Program-made: the position numbers and the translations under genes
Shown here: in pieces, positions 50,238-60,372 of the stretch
Layout of the letters: each line of letters starts with the position of its first letter
Position numbering within the stretch: the first letter of the stretch is position 1
Source: Pomacea canaliculata
Taxonomy: Eukaryota > Mollusca > Gastropoda > Architaenioglossa > Ampullariidae
Direction: 5' to 3'
DNA length: 64,000 bases
Assembly (NCBI RefSeq): GCF_003073045.1
Contig: NC_037591.1
Coordinates: 22,787,319 to 22,851,318, forward strand
Notes under the pieces: generated by a model
Told to the model about the DNA's origin: nothing
Databases searched by the model: none
What the model saw: only the letters and a program-made list of their open reading frames with translations

Positions 50238-51187
50238 ACAACATCTATAAATCTTATTTTTGTCTCTCTTGTGATGTATGTAGATATTTACAATTACAAT
50301 GTGTATATGCAGCTACAATAACTTATTTTAAAACCGTACTCGCAAAATTTGTCAGTCTCCGCAAAGATTCCAATTTTAAAAGCTTATTAACTCATGGAAC
50401 CGCACATGTCGTCGTTGAGCTTACTATTCATTTTTTTTCTTGAAAACTCCGCAACAAACAAAGAAGGAAAGCATCAAGAAAGGGAGGAAGTAATTGAATG
50501 ATGGGAATATACTACAAGGTAGGATACATTTTGCTGGATGGCATTGTTTTATTCGCCGAGTTGTAGTAACAGAGGGCCGACGCTTCCTTCCTCACTAGTG
50601 TCAGGACCTTGAGTTACCCCGTCCACGTGACCTACCCGGAAATGAACGTGTTCCTGAGGAGGTCGTGCGCCGATGACTGTCACTTCAATAAAACAACAAA
50701 ACAATGAAAAGTATTCATGGGTATGCGTGAAGAAGGGAACAAATGAAGCGGCTCCGATGGTCAGTTGACAACAGGATACGGTGTGTGATGTTCGTGATGT
50801 GATGGATAATGTTGTGAACATTCCAGGCCGGAGTGACGACCGTTTGTTCGAACTCAGCGGCTCGACACACCAGTCACATAATTAGACTGGAGTTAGTGTT
50901 TTCCTAGTTACGACAACCGTGTTTATGCATACCATACCTAACCCTTACCCCAAAACACAAAAAGTGAGTGGGTGGGACAGGGTCTCGTGACAGACAGTGA
51001 CCTGATTAACTGATGTCTGATGGACTCAGTCACACAATTCACACATTCTTATGGCCGTCCTTGCAAGGGGCTGTCGTCTGATATCTCCGACAACAACCGG
51101 ATTTTCTTCCCGTGGGAGACCCGTACTACATGCACATGTTATCAAAGGCCAACAGACCCTGTTTTCCTTCCTGCAACCTGCCCTGGA

Positions 51188-51299
51188 TATATAAACAGGA
51201 CACTGTAATGGGTTTATTTTAACTCGTGTTTGATGTAGTACAGGATTCCGTAGTCAGCATGCTTGTTTCTGAGAATGTTCACTTTTATGGACATATTCG
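51188..51299 (+). promoter_or_regulatory. TATA box and 5' UTR exon of gene D
   Basis: TATATAAA at 51,188-51,195 is followed about 100 nt later by a donor TTCG|GTAAGT (51,300). An acceptor TTACTCACAG ends at 51,628, 38 nt before the ATG. The upstream DNA shares short blocks (CCGTACTACAT, CAAAGGCC) with the gene B and C promoters. Confidence 0.5.
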
Positions 51300-51666
51300 G
51301 TAAGTACAACACATGCACTGTTTGACAACAATGTGTGAAATACACTGCTGCTCACCATTACCATTGTCTCTTTTGTGTCACTGCAGCTACGCATCACGTA
51401 ATATTGAAAGTGGATAATAATATATTTTCAAATGTCAAGACAGAATAAGTGTTTTCAATATTTATTTACTTTTTGTTGAACCCATTTTATTATTTAATAT
51501 TTTTGTCCCTCTTATTCCCTCTGTAAGGTTAAATTGGGCGGCTGGAGAGTGGGAAGGGAGGGAAAGGGAAAGGACGATATTAAAAATTGCCTGGGTCATT
51601 TTTTTCCTTCTTAAGATGTTACTCACAGAGTATATACACATACATAGGTTCTTCATCATCATCATG

Positions 51667-52642
51667 ATGCCTTTCAGTGGGCGCACCAGAACTTACCGTG
51701 TGGATATGCATTCGTTGCCCTGGCAACAGTTGCTGCTACCGTAGGATTGGGAGCTCCAGGCTGGATGATAAGAACAGATCTTTTTGGAAATCGACACTTT
51801 TTCGGCCTGTGGCAAAATTGTGTTCAAGTTCGTGGAGGATTGTCCTGTAGTTACTTGGACTACAAACGTCTTGATGGTAAGTCAAAGAGTGGGGTGGGGT
51901 GGGGGAGGACACTTCCTGAACTCCATTACTACGATGTCTGAACCTGTGATAAGCAAATGTGTTTTAGCTGATTGTAAGGACATGACATGGAAAGTTTAAT
52001 TTATGTTGTTACGTACATAGGGGTGTATGTATTAAAGGGTGGGGGAAGTAATAGGGAAGGAAGATAATAAAGAAAAAGTTATAAAGATGAAATTATGAAT
52101 GAAAGAATTAATACAATTATTAATTATTAATTTATTTTATCTTTCGAGTACCTTGTTCCGAGGTTTTCTTTCTGCAGATTATATGAAAACCACCCAGGCT
52201 ATGGCGTGTATCGGGGTGGCCATCCTCATTGCGTCTACTCTGTATGGAATGGCTGTCAACATGGAGTGTACAGATTCTCCATCATCGCCATTCGTCGAGA
52301 CATCGGCGTTTCTAGGCGGTAAGTTTGTCACTTCAAATCCTCAAGCTTGAATCTTTTATTTAACACAATCTTGGAGGATGTAATAATTTTAAGATATTGT
52401 GACAAGAACAAGGAAATATTCATTGATAAAGCTTGGCTGATGTTGCTGATGATTGTCTTTGTGCAGGTTTGAGCCTTTTCATTGGCTGCATGGTGTGGGC
52501 GGCTTACAGGGACAAGTTCTTCATCCCAATATTGGACAGTTTAGGTTATGCCATGATACTGGCTACTGCTAGCTCTGTCCTCGCTATTCTCGCCTCTTTT
52601 CTTGTGGCAATAGGAAGTCACCAAAGGTTTACAATCAGATAG
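51667..52642 (+). CDS. Claudin-like protein with frameshifted first exon (gene D)
   Basis: Exons 51,667-51,876, 52,178-52,318 and 52,467-52,642 have phase-1 introns and canonical sites. Exon 1 starts ATGCCTTTCAG like its paralogues, but one base is missing around codon 12 (CGTGT|GGATATGCA, where the others have a full CTG codon). The ATG frame therefore does not reach the TM1-GLW frame, and no upstream ATG exists in that frame. Downstream all is intact: PGW, GLWQNC-x8-C, TM2, TM3, TM4, ending TIR. Without the indel the product would be 175 residues. Exon 2 and 3 integrity suggests a recent lesion, a segregating null allele or a base-calling error. It has its own TATA box. Family role as for gene B. 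Confidence 0.65.
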
Positions 52643-54047
52643 ATGTTTTCCTAGATGAAGTGTTATCCAACGGCGCTTTAACAACGAGTGGGTTTCGTCA
52701 TTAGAAACGAATGGCAAAGTGACTCACCAGATTTAAGTGTAAGCTTAAGTCCTATTCTCTCTCACAAAAGGTTATCATTTTATAAGCTTATCTCATGGAA
52801 CTGCGTGTGTAATGTTTTATTTTTCTGTCTCTCTCTCTCTCTCTCCTACACACGCACGCACTCACACACAATTTAAAAAAAAATGAAACGGGTCTAAATT
52901 TTCTAAAATTCATTTATCAAATATTTACCGCATTTATAAAACATCACGTGTGTTTTTCAGATGTTAATACGTTTTCGTCAGCTTTTTCTTTGTTTCAAAC
53001 TTTTGTATTTGAGGACATGTTTATTTACAAAAGCTAGGATGACTTGTGTTTATTGTGTGCAAAGTCGCTATGATTTGTTTTAGACGTTGAAATTTGCAAA
53101 ACATAAGCACTTAGCACTTGCAACAAGTACTCGATACGAACTGTAGATTATTAAACTACAGTTATAGTTCCTAACGTTTGACTGGTCTCTTTCCAAGATG
53201 ATTAACCCCAAATATCCAGTTAGGGATTTTTGATTTATTAACAAGTTCCAATAATAAATGTAGAACAACATAACATTATTCTATAAGAGCAAGATCTCAC
53301 AGTCGAGGAAAGTTTGAGAAAAAGCTAGTTTAAACACTTAGTTCTATGTGGTACTTAGGTATTAACATGGTTAGAAACCTGGATTCATCTGCTATGATCT
53401 TTTTTTCAAGTTCTTGGTGTGTTCTTTATTAAAACTCTTGCCGCTTACTTTCACAACGAATCTTTTTGTGTTGTAAAATGTTTAGAATATCTTTTAAAAA
53501 AAAACAACAACAAATTCACACAAAGCATCATTCCCATGTTGTTTTCGTGAGGACTGCATTGGAGAAGTTGCTTTGCGAACTAATGTATTTCAGCGAGGAG
53601 TCAAACAGCAGGATGAACAGAGCTCACACAAGACTTACAGACCTCGACCTTACGACAGGACAGACTTTCATATATTTCAAAGTTCACTACCTTCTCAAAT
53701 CAAACTGTTTGGTGAACACAGCTCACCCCTTTCACGTTCCCTCGCTCATCCCTCTGCAAACAAACATTTCAAAGCTTTTTCTTTCATCTCACGGTAGAGC
53801 CTGTCTCTAAGAACAGAAAGTTCTAGAACAGATTTTTCTGGTTCCGAGAAAGTGAATCACAGCCTGTGAACCTCTCGCGCCTATCCACGACTGCTAACAA
53901 CACACACACAAATTGCTTACGTCACCGAGGCTCATGGAGCCTGTGCGGTCGGATTGCTGGGAGTTTCACCACGTTGCGACTGTGGCACCTGCCACTGTGT
54001 CAGGTCCTCAGTCGGGTGGAGCTGGGTGTGGACACAACCCGTCACCG
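52643..54047. other. Intergenic region between genes D and E
   Basis: The first 180 nt keep weak similarity to the 3' flanks of B and C (TTTATAAGCTTATCTCATGG against TTTAAAAGCTTATTAACTCATGG). The rest is AT-rich and unique, with a CT/CA tract near 52,825-52,870. No exon is recognised. The promoter of gene E is not visible. Confidence 0.5.
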
Positions 54048-55146
54048 ATGTTCACGTGCACCGGCAAGTCCCTAGGTTATCAAGGTGGGGTAACTCTCAT
54101 CATTCTTGCCACCGGACTGGCACTGGCTGGCACCGCGACCCCCAGGTGGCTGATCCTGACGTCACAGGCCGGTGACGTCGCTGCGAAAGGTTTATGGATG
54201 ACATGCGCAGACCTTTCGCTGCAGAACTGCTCAACCATAGCGCTGAAGGATTTCGCCGGTTAGTGTCTGTGCGTTGTGTGTGTGTGTGTGCTTTCAAGAG
54301 CTCGGTAGACAGTTTTTTTGGAAAAGAATGAATATTAATTCGACTTGCATATATTTTGTCTCTGCGCGTGAGTGAGAGTGAGTAATTAACGGACTGTGGG
54401 AGAGTATATACTCTCTTGCGTATGTGGCGAGAGATCATCAGGCTTTAAAATGTAACAAAACAAATTTTTTCTGTCAGGGTTTGAGAAGTGGACTCAGATC
54501 ATCGTGATGATGGCAGATCTGGCGTTTGTCTGTTCATCGTGGAGGGCCCTAAAGTACGATAACTCAGTGACCTTTCCGAAGACAGCCGAGTTGTTGGCCT
54601 TTTATGGAGGTATGTACCATACTCGGTGCTCCAGGCGGATTATTTAATTTTTTCCGACAACGAGCGGTGGGATTGAGGGATGGGTGGATGGTCTGTTGAA
54701 CCTATGATTGACCCTGGACTTGTATGACTGATAATTTTCTTTCTCTTTGCCTTTTTGTCAGGAGAGCACTTCATCATACGTATGCATGCAAACACAAGCA
54801 CGCAGGCGAACACACGCACGCACGCACGCGCACAGATTACGTAATACGCACGCGTATCCACCACAGTGAATTATTTATTTCTGTTACAGGCGTTCTTAGT
54901 TTCATCGGTGCTGTTATCTACGCTGTAAACACGAAGCGACTTGACGACACTGCCTATGGTTTCGGGTTTTTCCTGGTCGCGGCGGCCGCCATTGTGGGCG
55001 TGGCTGGAGGACTGGTGGTGGCCAATCAGAACTGGACTGAGTGGATAAAGGACCAATCGTTGAGCAGCGAGGTCAACCACAGGGGCGCACTGACAGAATT
55101 CAACATGTCCAGGCTGCAGAAGATGAATTCTATTAAACCGAAGTAG
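54048..55146 (+). CDS. Divergent claudin-like four-transmembrane protein (gene E)
   Basis: Exons 54,048-54,258, 54,478-54,609 and 54,890-55,146 (211+132+257 nt, phase 1/1) give 199 residues. The start ATG (MFTCTGKSLGYQ) lines up with the paralogues. The longer open frame upstream lacks TM-like sequence and is taken as 5' UTR. TM1 is about residues 13-31. W34, GLW 48-50, C53 and C61 form the signature, with an N-glycosylation sequon at N60 (NCS). TM2 follows 'FEKWTQ', TM3 is 'GVLSFIGAVIYAV' and TM4 is the Ala/Val-rich segment after YGFGFF. The cytoplasmic tail is about 45 residues, much longer than in B-D and F, and ends SIKPK. The exon layout is shared but the sequence is far from the B/C/D/F group, so it is an older branch. 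An AATAAA is at 55,577. Confidence 0.78.
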
Positions 55147-55576
55147 GGGAGAACAAAAAGATTCACGCATTTCTAAAAACTGTTATAGCCAAGCATTGTG
55201 ATCACTTTGTTTCTCCCATTTCTCTCCTTCTGTTTGAACAATCCGTGTTTCGGTCCCAGCTTTCATTGTGTTCCACACTTGTATGTTAGTCTGGCTGGTT
55301 TTGAGTCCCATCTCTCTCTCGCTCCGTTAGCAATGCAAAATGCAACTGTTTGTCATTATCATTCAGTGCTACTCGTTGAGTGCTAGACGTGTAGACATTT
55401 TAATGATCACTGTATTCTACATTCCATGTTTCCAACACAGCTCTAAATAATGTCCCTACGTGGGATTTAATGTTACCAACACTGGGTAGTTGAAGTCTTT
55501 AAGAATTAGTCGTTATACCTTTATACCATTGGATGTCAGAAATTAATCCGGTATATATATAAAATATAAATATAGA

Positions 55577-55582
55577 AATAAA
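55577..55582 (+). terminator. Polyadenylation signal of gene E
   Basis: AATAAA about 430 nt after the stop codon, in an AT-rich stretch. Confidence 0.5.
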
Positions 55583-55934
55583 TATATAATTCTGCATTGG
55601 GAGTGTGTACTGTGTACTATATAGCTTCAGTTAGAAGGAATGTTTGAAGGTTTATGTCAGTACTTCCTTACACAGAATACTTTCTCCTTCCCAATTTGAC
55701 TGCTCAGTCAAGTATTACCAGGACACTACTATGTATCGGGGGGAGAGGGAAGGGAGGGCTAGAGACCAGTACAAAGCGCGGAGCTCACCCTTTCTCCCGC
55801 ACTTGTACTTCCAACGTCTAACGCACGCTGTCTTGGTCTCCTCTTTTCCACTTTTAAAAGGAAATTTTAAAACCCTGACTGATTCATTGTAGCAAATGTG
55901 CATCGTCCCGGGTCCATGCACTCTGTTCAAGCTG

Positions 55935-56077
55935 TGCGCATGCGTAGCTGCTGCCACGCTGCGCATGCGCGGTATAAATTAGGAATGTTTATTTGGGACA
56001 CAAGGCCTTAAAAGCGGAGGTCTAGTACTACACGTTGGGTCTTCCCGCTCATCGCCGATTTTTTTCATCTCACACAG
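55935..56077 (+). promoter_or_regulatory. Promoter with two NRF1-like sites, TATA box and first exon
   Basis: TGCGCATGCG at 55,935-55,944 and a perfect GCGCATGCGC at 55,961-55,970 match the NRF1 palindrome. TATAAA follows at 55,973-55,978. A strong donor CACACAG|GTGAGT at 56,078 would close a non-coding first exon of about 75 nt. It most likely serves gene F (acceptor at 60,277), which would give F a 4.2-kb first intron holding both hAT elements. This link is an inference. Confidence 0.55.
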
Positions 56078-56143
56078 GTGAGTAATTGTTTCATTTGTCT
56101 ATTTTTTGTTTCGATGCTACACAAGCGACCTATCACTCGTATC

Positions 56144-56405
56144 CAGGCCCGTTCTTAGCCCCCGCGGGGCCCGAGGCAAAGGGCATGTGCGGGGCCCTCA
56201 CGCCACGATCACACGGTTTTAGTTGGGATCTAAAGTCACTTTTTTCCTCAGGGATATCTTGTCTTTTATCATTGACAGCACGCTGCATACACATTACAAC
56301 ATAAGCCTACGATTAATTTATTTGTAACGTTCGTCAATAGGTTACAATCAAAAGCGCGGGGCCCTAGGCAGATGCCTCGTCCGCCTGCCCCTAAGCACGG
56401 CCCTG
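56144..56405. mobile_element. Non-autonomous hAT element (MITE), 262 bp
   Basis: The left end CAGGCCCGTTCTTAG and the inverted right end CAGGGCCGTGCTTAG match at 13 of 15 positions. Both continue into GC-rich GGGGCCC blocks. The element is flanked by a perfect 8-bp duplication CTCGTATC (56,136-56,143 and 56,406-56,413), diagnostic of hAT insertion. There is no coding capacity. Confidence 0.85.
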
Positions 56406-57383
56406 CTCGTATCCCATTGTGCTCACAAAGTGTTGGCGGCCTTTTCTCTTTGCCTCTAGCGCCTCTCGGGTCTCGTGTTCCTCGCGAGCTATTTGTTAGG
56501 GACCCTGGTGATGTCACACACACACATTCCCGCGTTCTTACTACAAAGCACAAACAATTGCCTGTAGGCTGTCCAAACACACATAAAATTTCTGGGCCCA
56601 AGACAAATATTAACACACACATCTGTACTACACAATGTCCGGGTGGTCACGGCCGCCTGAACAGCACAAAACAAAACTATCTTTGCATGTAAACACCCGA
56701 GCTATGATATAGCTATGAGCTATGATAAGCGCATTAGATATCAATATGAAGATTTAAAAGAAAAAAACTTTCACACAGCCAGATAAAAATCCAGTTGAAG
56801 GTCATCACAGCCGTTGTATAGTATATACGTTGTATAGAAAATTAAAAACAGCAAACGGTGCTCTGGTATCCAACGGCATCAAGTCACCTCTTACCAAATG
56901 TCAAGTGAAAATCACACGGTCGCTTCATCCAGAAGTTAAGAGTTACCAAAACAAACAACAAAACAAGCAAACAAATCCAAAAAAAAAAAAATAAATAAAA
57001 TAAACCCCACCTACTACCCCAGGCATGGTAGATTGATTAAAAATAGAACACACAACAGGTAAGTTTTACACAAAATCCACACAGTCACTTCTCATTCACT
57101 TTTACTTCTCTTCTCCTGTTCTTGACTCACGCCTTTCTCTATTTTTCTTACCCGCTCTCATGAACAGTTTTAAAAGTTTACAACCCCATCATCGGGGGAG
57201 AGAACTACGACCTGTTGACATTCGCTACTTTCGTTTTAATTTCGCGGTAAACACGCCTTGACACTATTATTCTCTCGTTTTTCCTGTTACACCCCGGGGA
57301 ATTGGGGAAGATGGGGGTTGGAGTTGGGGCTCATACTACATTTACCAAAAAATCTATGATCAGTTCTTACTGATGGTGTATAC

Positions 57384-58695
57384 CAGCGGTTCTCAACCTG
57401 TGGGTCGCGACCCCCTGGGGGGTCGCGACGTGCCTACAAGGGGGTCGCGAAGGTGGTCATTTTTTAAAAAAGTTTCTTATACCGTATTAGTGAAATTAGT
57501 TTACATTGTGTAACCGAGTGGTGAGGGCGATCAAACTCCAAATGTCTTCTCCCTATTCAACTACACTGTCTCGGCATGCAGTGACTTCTCACTTCCAAAC
57601 TCAAAACACAATCCCCCTCTCAACAATTAAGCCTCCAATCTCCCTCCTCTCGCCTTTTGCCCTCTCTCTCCCCCAATCTCTCATCGCTGACTCCCCTCTC
57701 CCTCTCCAGTCACACCTCTCTTTTTTTTTTTTAAACATCTAAAAGGCACGCATTCAGGAAACGTCCATCATTCACACCCTTTCATTCGCACGTGCTCACT
57801 GCTCAGTCCTAGTACTCTATAGGTCCCTGACAGAAGGCGATGACCAGACAAGGGAAAGACACCACCATATTACAAACAACTGACAAGATGAATGCTTTCG
57901 TCCGAAAATTTCGTTGTGGACGCAAAAGATACGCCAAGAAAATATTTTTGATATGTTTCCGTGCTTGTGTAAGTGCAAGGCTAACAACTTGATCAGGTGA
58001 AGAATGTAATTATTGCCCATCTAAGCGGACTGCAAGAAAGGTTTCAGCATTACTTCGCTGAAATTGATGTGACTAAATACGATTGTATTCGTAATCCATT
58101 TCTGGCTGATCCTAGCACAAGCGGGTTGTCCACAGAAGAAGAGCAGCTCATCGACCTTTCGAGTGACCAATCCCTGAAAATGGTCTTCCAAACAACACCA
58201 GTGCCAACATTCTGGATTAGCATCAACGGTGCTTTCTGAGAAAGCAATGAAAGTTCTTCTAACATTTTCAACTTCATATATGTGTGAGCAAGGATTTTCA
58301 GCATTGGCAGCACTGAAGTCGATACAAAAATCGTGTGGACGCAGAGGCTGAGCTGCGAATAGCAATGGGTACAAACATCGCACCAGGTTCGCTTCTCTAT
58401 GCAACAGCAAGCAGGCTCAACCTTCTCATTAATCAAAGAGAGTGTCCAAATAAAATAATATTTATTAGCACGCAGAATTTGCTTTAGTAACATTTCATTA
58501 ACAGTTATACTTCTTGCAGATACGAACTTTGTTCTTCCGTTGTTGATTTGTATTGATTTCTTCGACGCGGCGTTCGACGTTAGCTAGGGCTCCCTCCCCC
58601 CCCCCCGCTTTCCACCACCTAGCTGGCTAAGGGGGTCGCGGACGTACCGGTGTTCGTCAGGGGGGTCGTCACATGTAAAAGGTTGAGAACCGCTG
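57384..58695 (+). mobile_element. Internally deleted hAT transposon with transposase remnant
   Basis: The 16-bp perfect terminal inverted repeat CAGCGGTTCTCAACCT is followed by GTGGGTCGCGACC, typical of the ZBED5/ZMYM6-like (Charlie-type) hAT group. An 8-bp target-site duplication GTGTATAC is at 57,376-57,383 and 58,696-58,703. Inside, about 57,890-58,440 holds pieces of the transposase C-terminal part: 'DKMNAFVRKF', 'NIFDMFPCLCKCKANNLI', 'VKNVIIAHLSGLQERF', 'LSTEEEQLIDLSSD', and the hATC dimerisation block 'KVLLTFSTSYMCEQGFSALA'. These are broken by frameshifts and stops. The BED finger and the catalytic core are gone, so the copy is non-autonomous. Confidence 0.9.
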
Positions 58696-59241
58696 GTGTA
58701 TACAATACGCTTAAAAAGTGACAGTTGGCAAACATCCGCTTGTACCATTACATTTTGTTTTTAGCAGTTTGCGTCTGAATATTTTCTTTTAGGTGTTAAG
58801 CTTTGGAACGGTGTAATGTCTGCTGTTCGTGTTAGTGTAGTATAAAGTCCACTGAATTTCGTTCCTGCTGTGATACCAGAATCATCTCATATTCCCTGTA
58901 GCTCAAAACGAATTTAAAAAAATTACTGTTCATTTATAAATAATTGTGTATATTACACTGTTGCTCACTAAAGTCCTATTTTTAAGTTCTGTGTCACACG
59001 TACTAAAATGTACCAATAAGTAGATATACATCACATATACAGAAATTGACAAAACAAATTAATTGTTTGGCTAAGTCTGTCAACACATGTGACCTGATTT
59101 TAGTGTTTACATCGCACTCCGTCTGAAGGGTAGGGGCAGTAAGATCCACCTTTAAAAACAGTCATTTTTTCCCCTCGAGAAACTTTTTTTAACGGTTGAA
59201 CAACTTTGTGTACAGAGATAAAATACATGCAATGCTTTTTA

Positions 59242-59245
<4 letters not shown>

Positions 59246-59290
<45 letters not shown>
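59246..59290 (+). repeat. (ATT)n microsatellite
   Basis: About 15 perfect ATT copies. On the minus strand they read as a poly-Asn artefact. Confidence 0.95.
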
Positions 59291-59291
<1 letters not shown>

Positions 59292-60277
59292 AACCAATGG
59301 TTAATACTGTGCTAACATTTCTGATTTACAAAGCCTAAGGCCACGTGTGGTGTTGTCAGCAGCGACATGGCAGTTTGCATATATTTCTGTTGTACCACAC
59401 GGTAACGGACTCACATTTAGTTCTCTTTGTGTTGTTATTCAGGCTGATGGCGGAAAAGGAAAGTTTCAAAATAAGGGAAAAGAGAGGCCGAAGTTTAAAA
59501 AAAGAGAGTGAGAGAGAATGAAGAATGGGTCAGACTGAACTTATTTATTTGTGTGTTGTGTTGGTTTGTAAAGATTTCCTCCCATTTCATGCATGATTTT
59601 ACCAGTGTGCCTTGAGTGTCTTCTTGAAGGAGGAAAGAATTGACAGTTCAGGAACAAGTAAAACACGTGTGACTGTTGGGCTCAAATGCCTGGCGCAAGA
59701 CCCCAGCACCCGTCCTTTCAGATCGTCGTCCAGGAGTTTTGAAGGGATTAATCCTGTAGAGACAAAATGTTACCACATTCTCGTTTACTTAAAAATACCG
59801 CATGGTAACAGGGAAGAACAAAACACTTCACATTTACGAGAAAAGTCATGTACTTCAAACATGACATAAAACTTGTTTAAGTCATCTGCAGAGCCCCCAG
59901 CAGGACATCCTACCTCTTGTTGTCCCGTCACCCACCCTTTCTGTTCAGTCCCAGCCATGCCTCACGTGCGTTCCCTCCCTTTAGTTTCATCATCACATAA
60001 AATTAAAATTAAATCCTTAAAGCATATTTATTATGTGAACTTCAGGAAATCAATCACTCTTTGCAATTTTCATATCAGTAGAGTTTTAGAATCAACAACG
60101 TGTTCAATCTAGTATTCTAGTTCAACGAGGGCTCATGCGGTCATTTCAATGTCTGTAAGGCAGTTCGGAACGATTTTATTTCTAGAGACTGGTGTACAGT
60201 ATGCTTGACTTACTTGCTTGACTCCCAACTGAAAAACCATCGGCCTTTGACACCATCCCATGTATCTTCCTCCACAG

Positions 60278-60372
60278 ACCGTGAGTGACCCAGGTCACAT
60301 CAGGACAGGTCAAGGCAGGCGCTGCTGTGGATCCGCGGTGGAGACTGTGGACTTGTGACCTGACACACCATC
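60278..60372 (+). promoter_or_regulatory. Conserved 5' UTR segment with AGGTCA direct repeat (gene F)
   Basis: Downstream of acceptor TCCTCCACAG the exon begins GTGAGTGACCCAGGTCACAT and continues CAGGACAGGTCAAGGCAGG. AGGTCA occurs twice, 9 nt apart. The arms GTGACC/GGTCAC form an inverted repeat with a 2-nt centre. The block and the CTGACACACCATC before the ATG are shared with genes B and C, though the flanks further upstream have diverged. Confidence 0.45.

Larger units (their letters stand above)
47493..50791 (+). repeat. Segmental duplication, copy 2 (carries gene C)
   Basis: Second copy of the 43,676-47,342 unit, in the same orientation and directly adjacent apart from the 150-bp D-like relic. 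Identity is high in promoter, introns and 3' flank. It lacks about 395 bp in the first intron relative to copy 1. Confidence 0.9.

Noticed and set aside
53913..54047. Longer N-terminus for gene E starting 45 codons upstream
   Set aside because: The extension has no ATG until 53,934, is unlike any paralogue and would place TM1 deep inside the protein. The ATG at 54,048 matches the family start exactly.
57505..57540. tRNA A-box-like ACCGAGTGGTGAGGGCGAT
   Set aside because: Lies inside the hAT element, with no B box or cloverleaf following.
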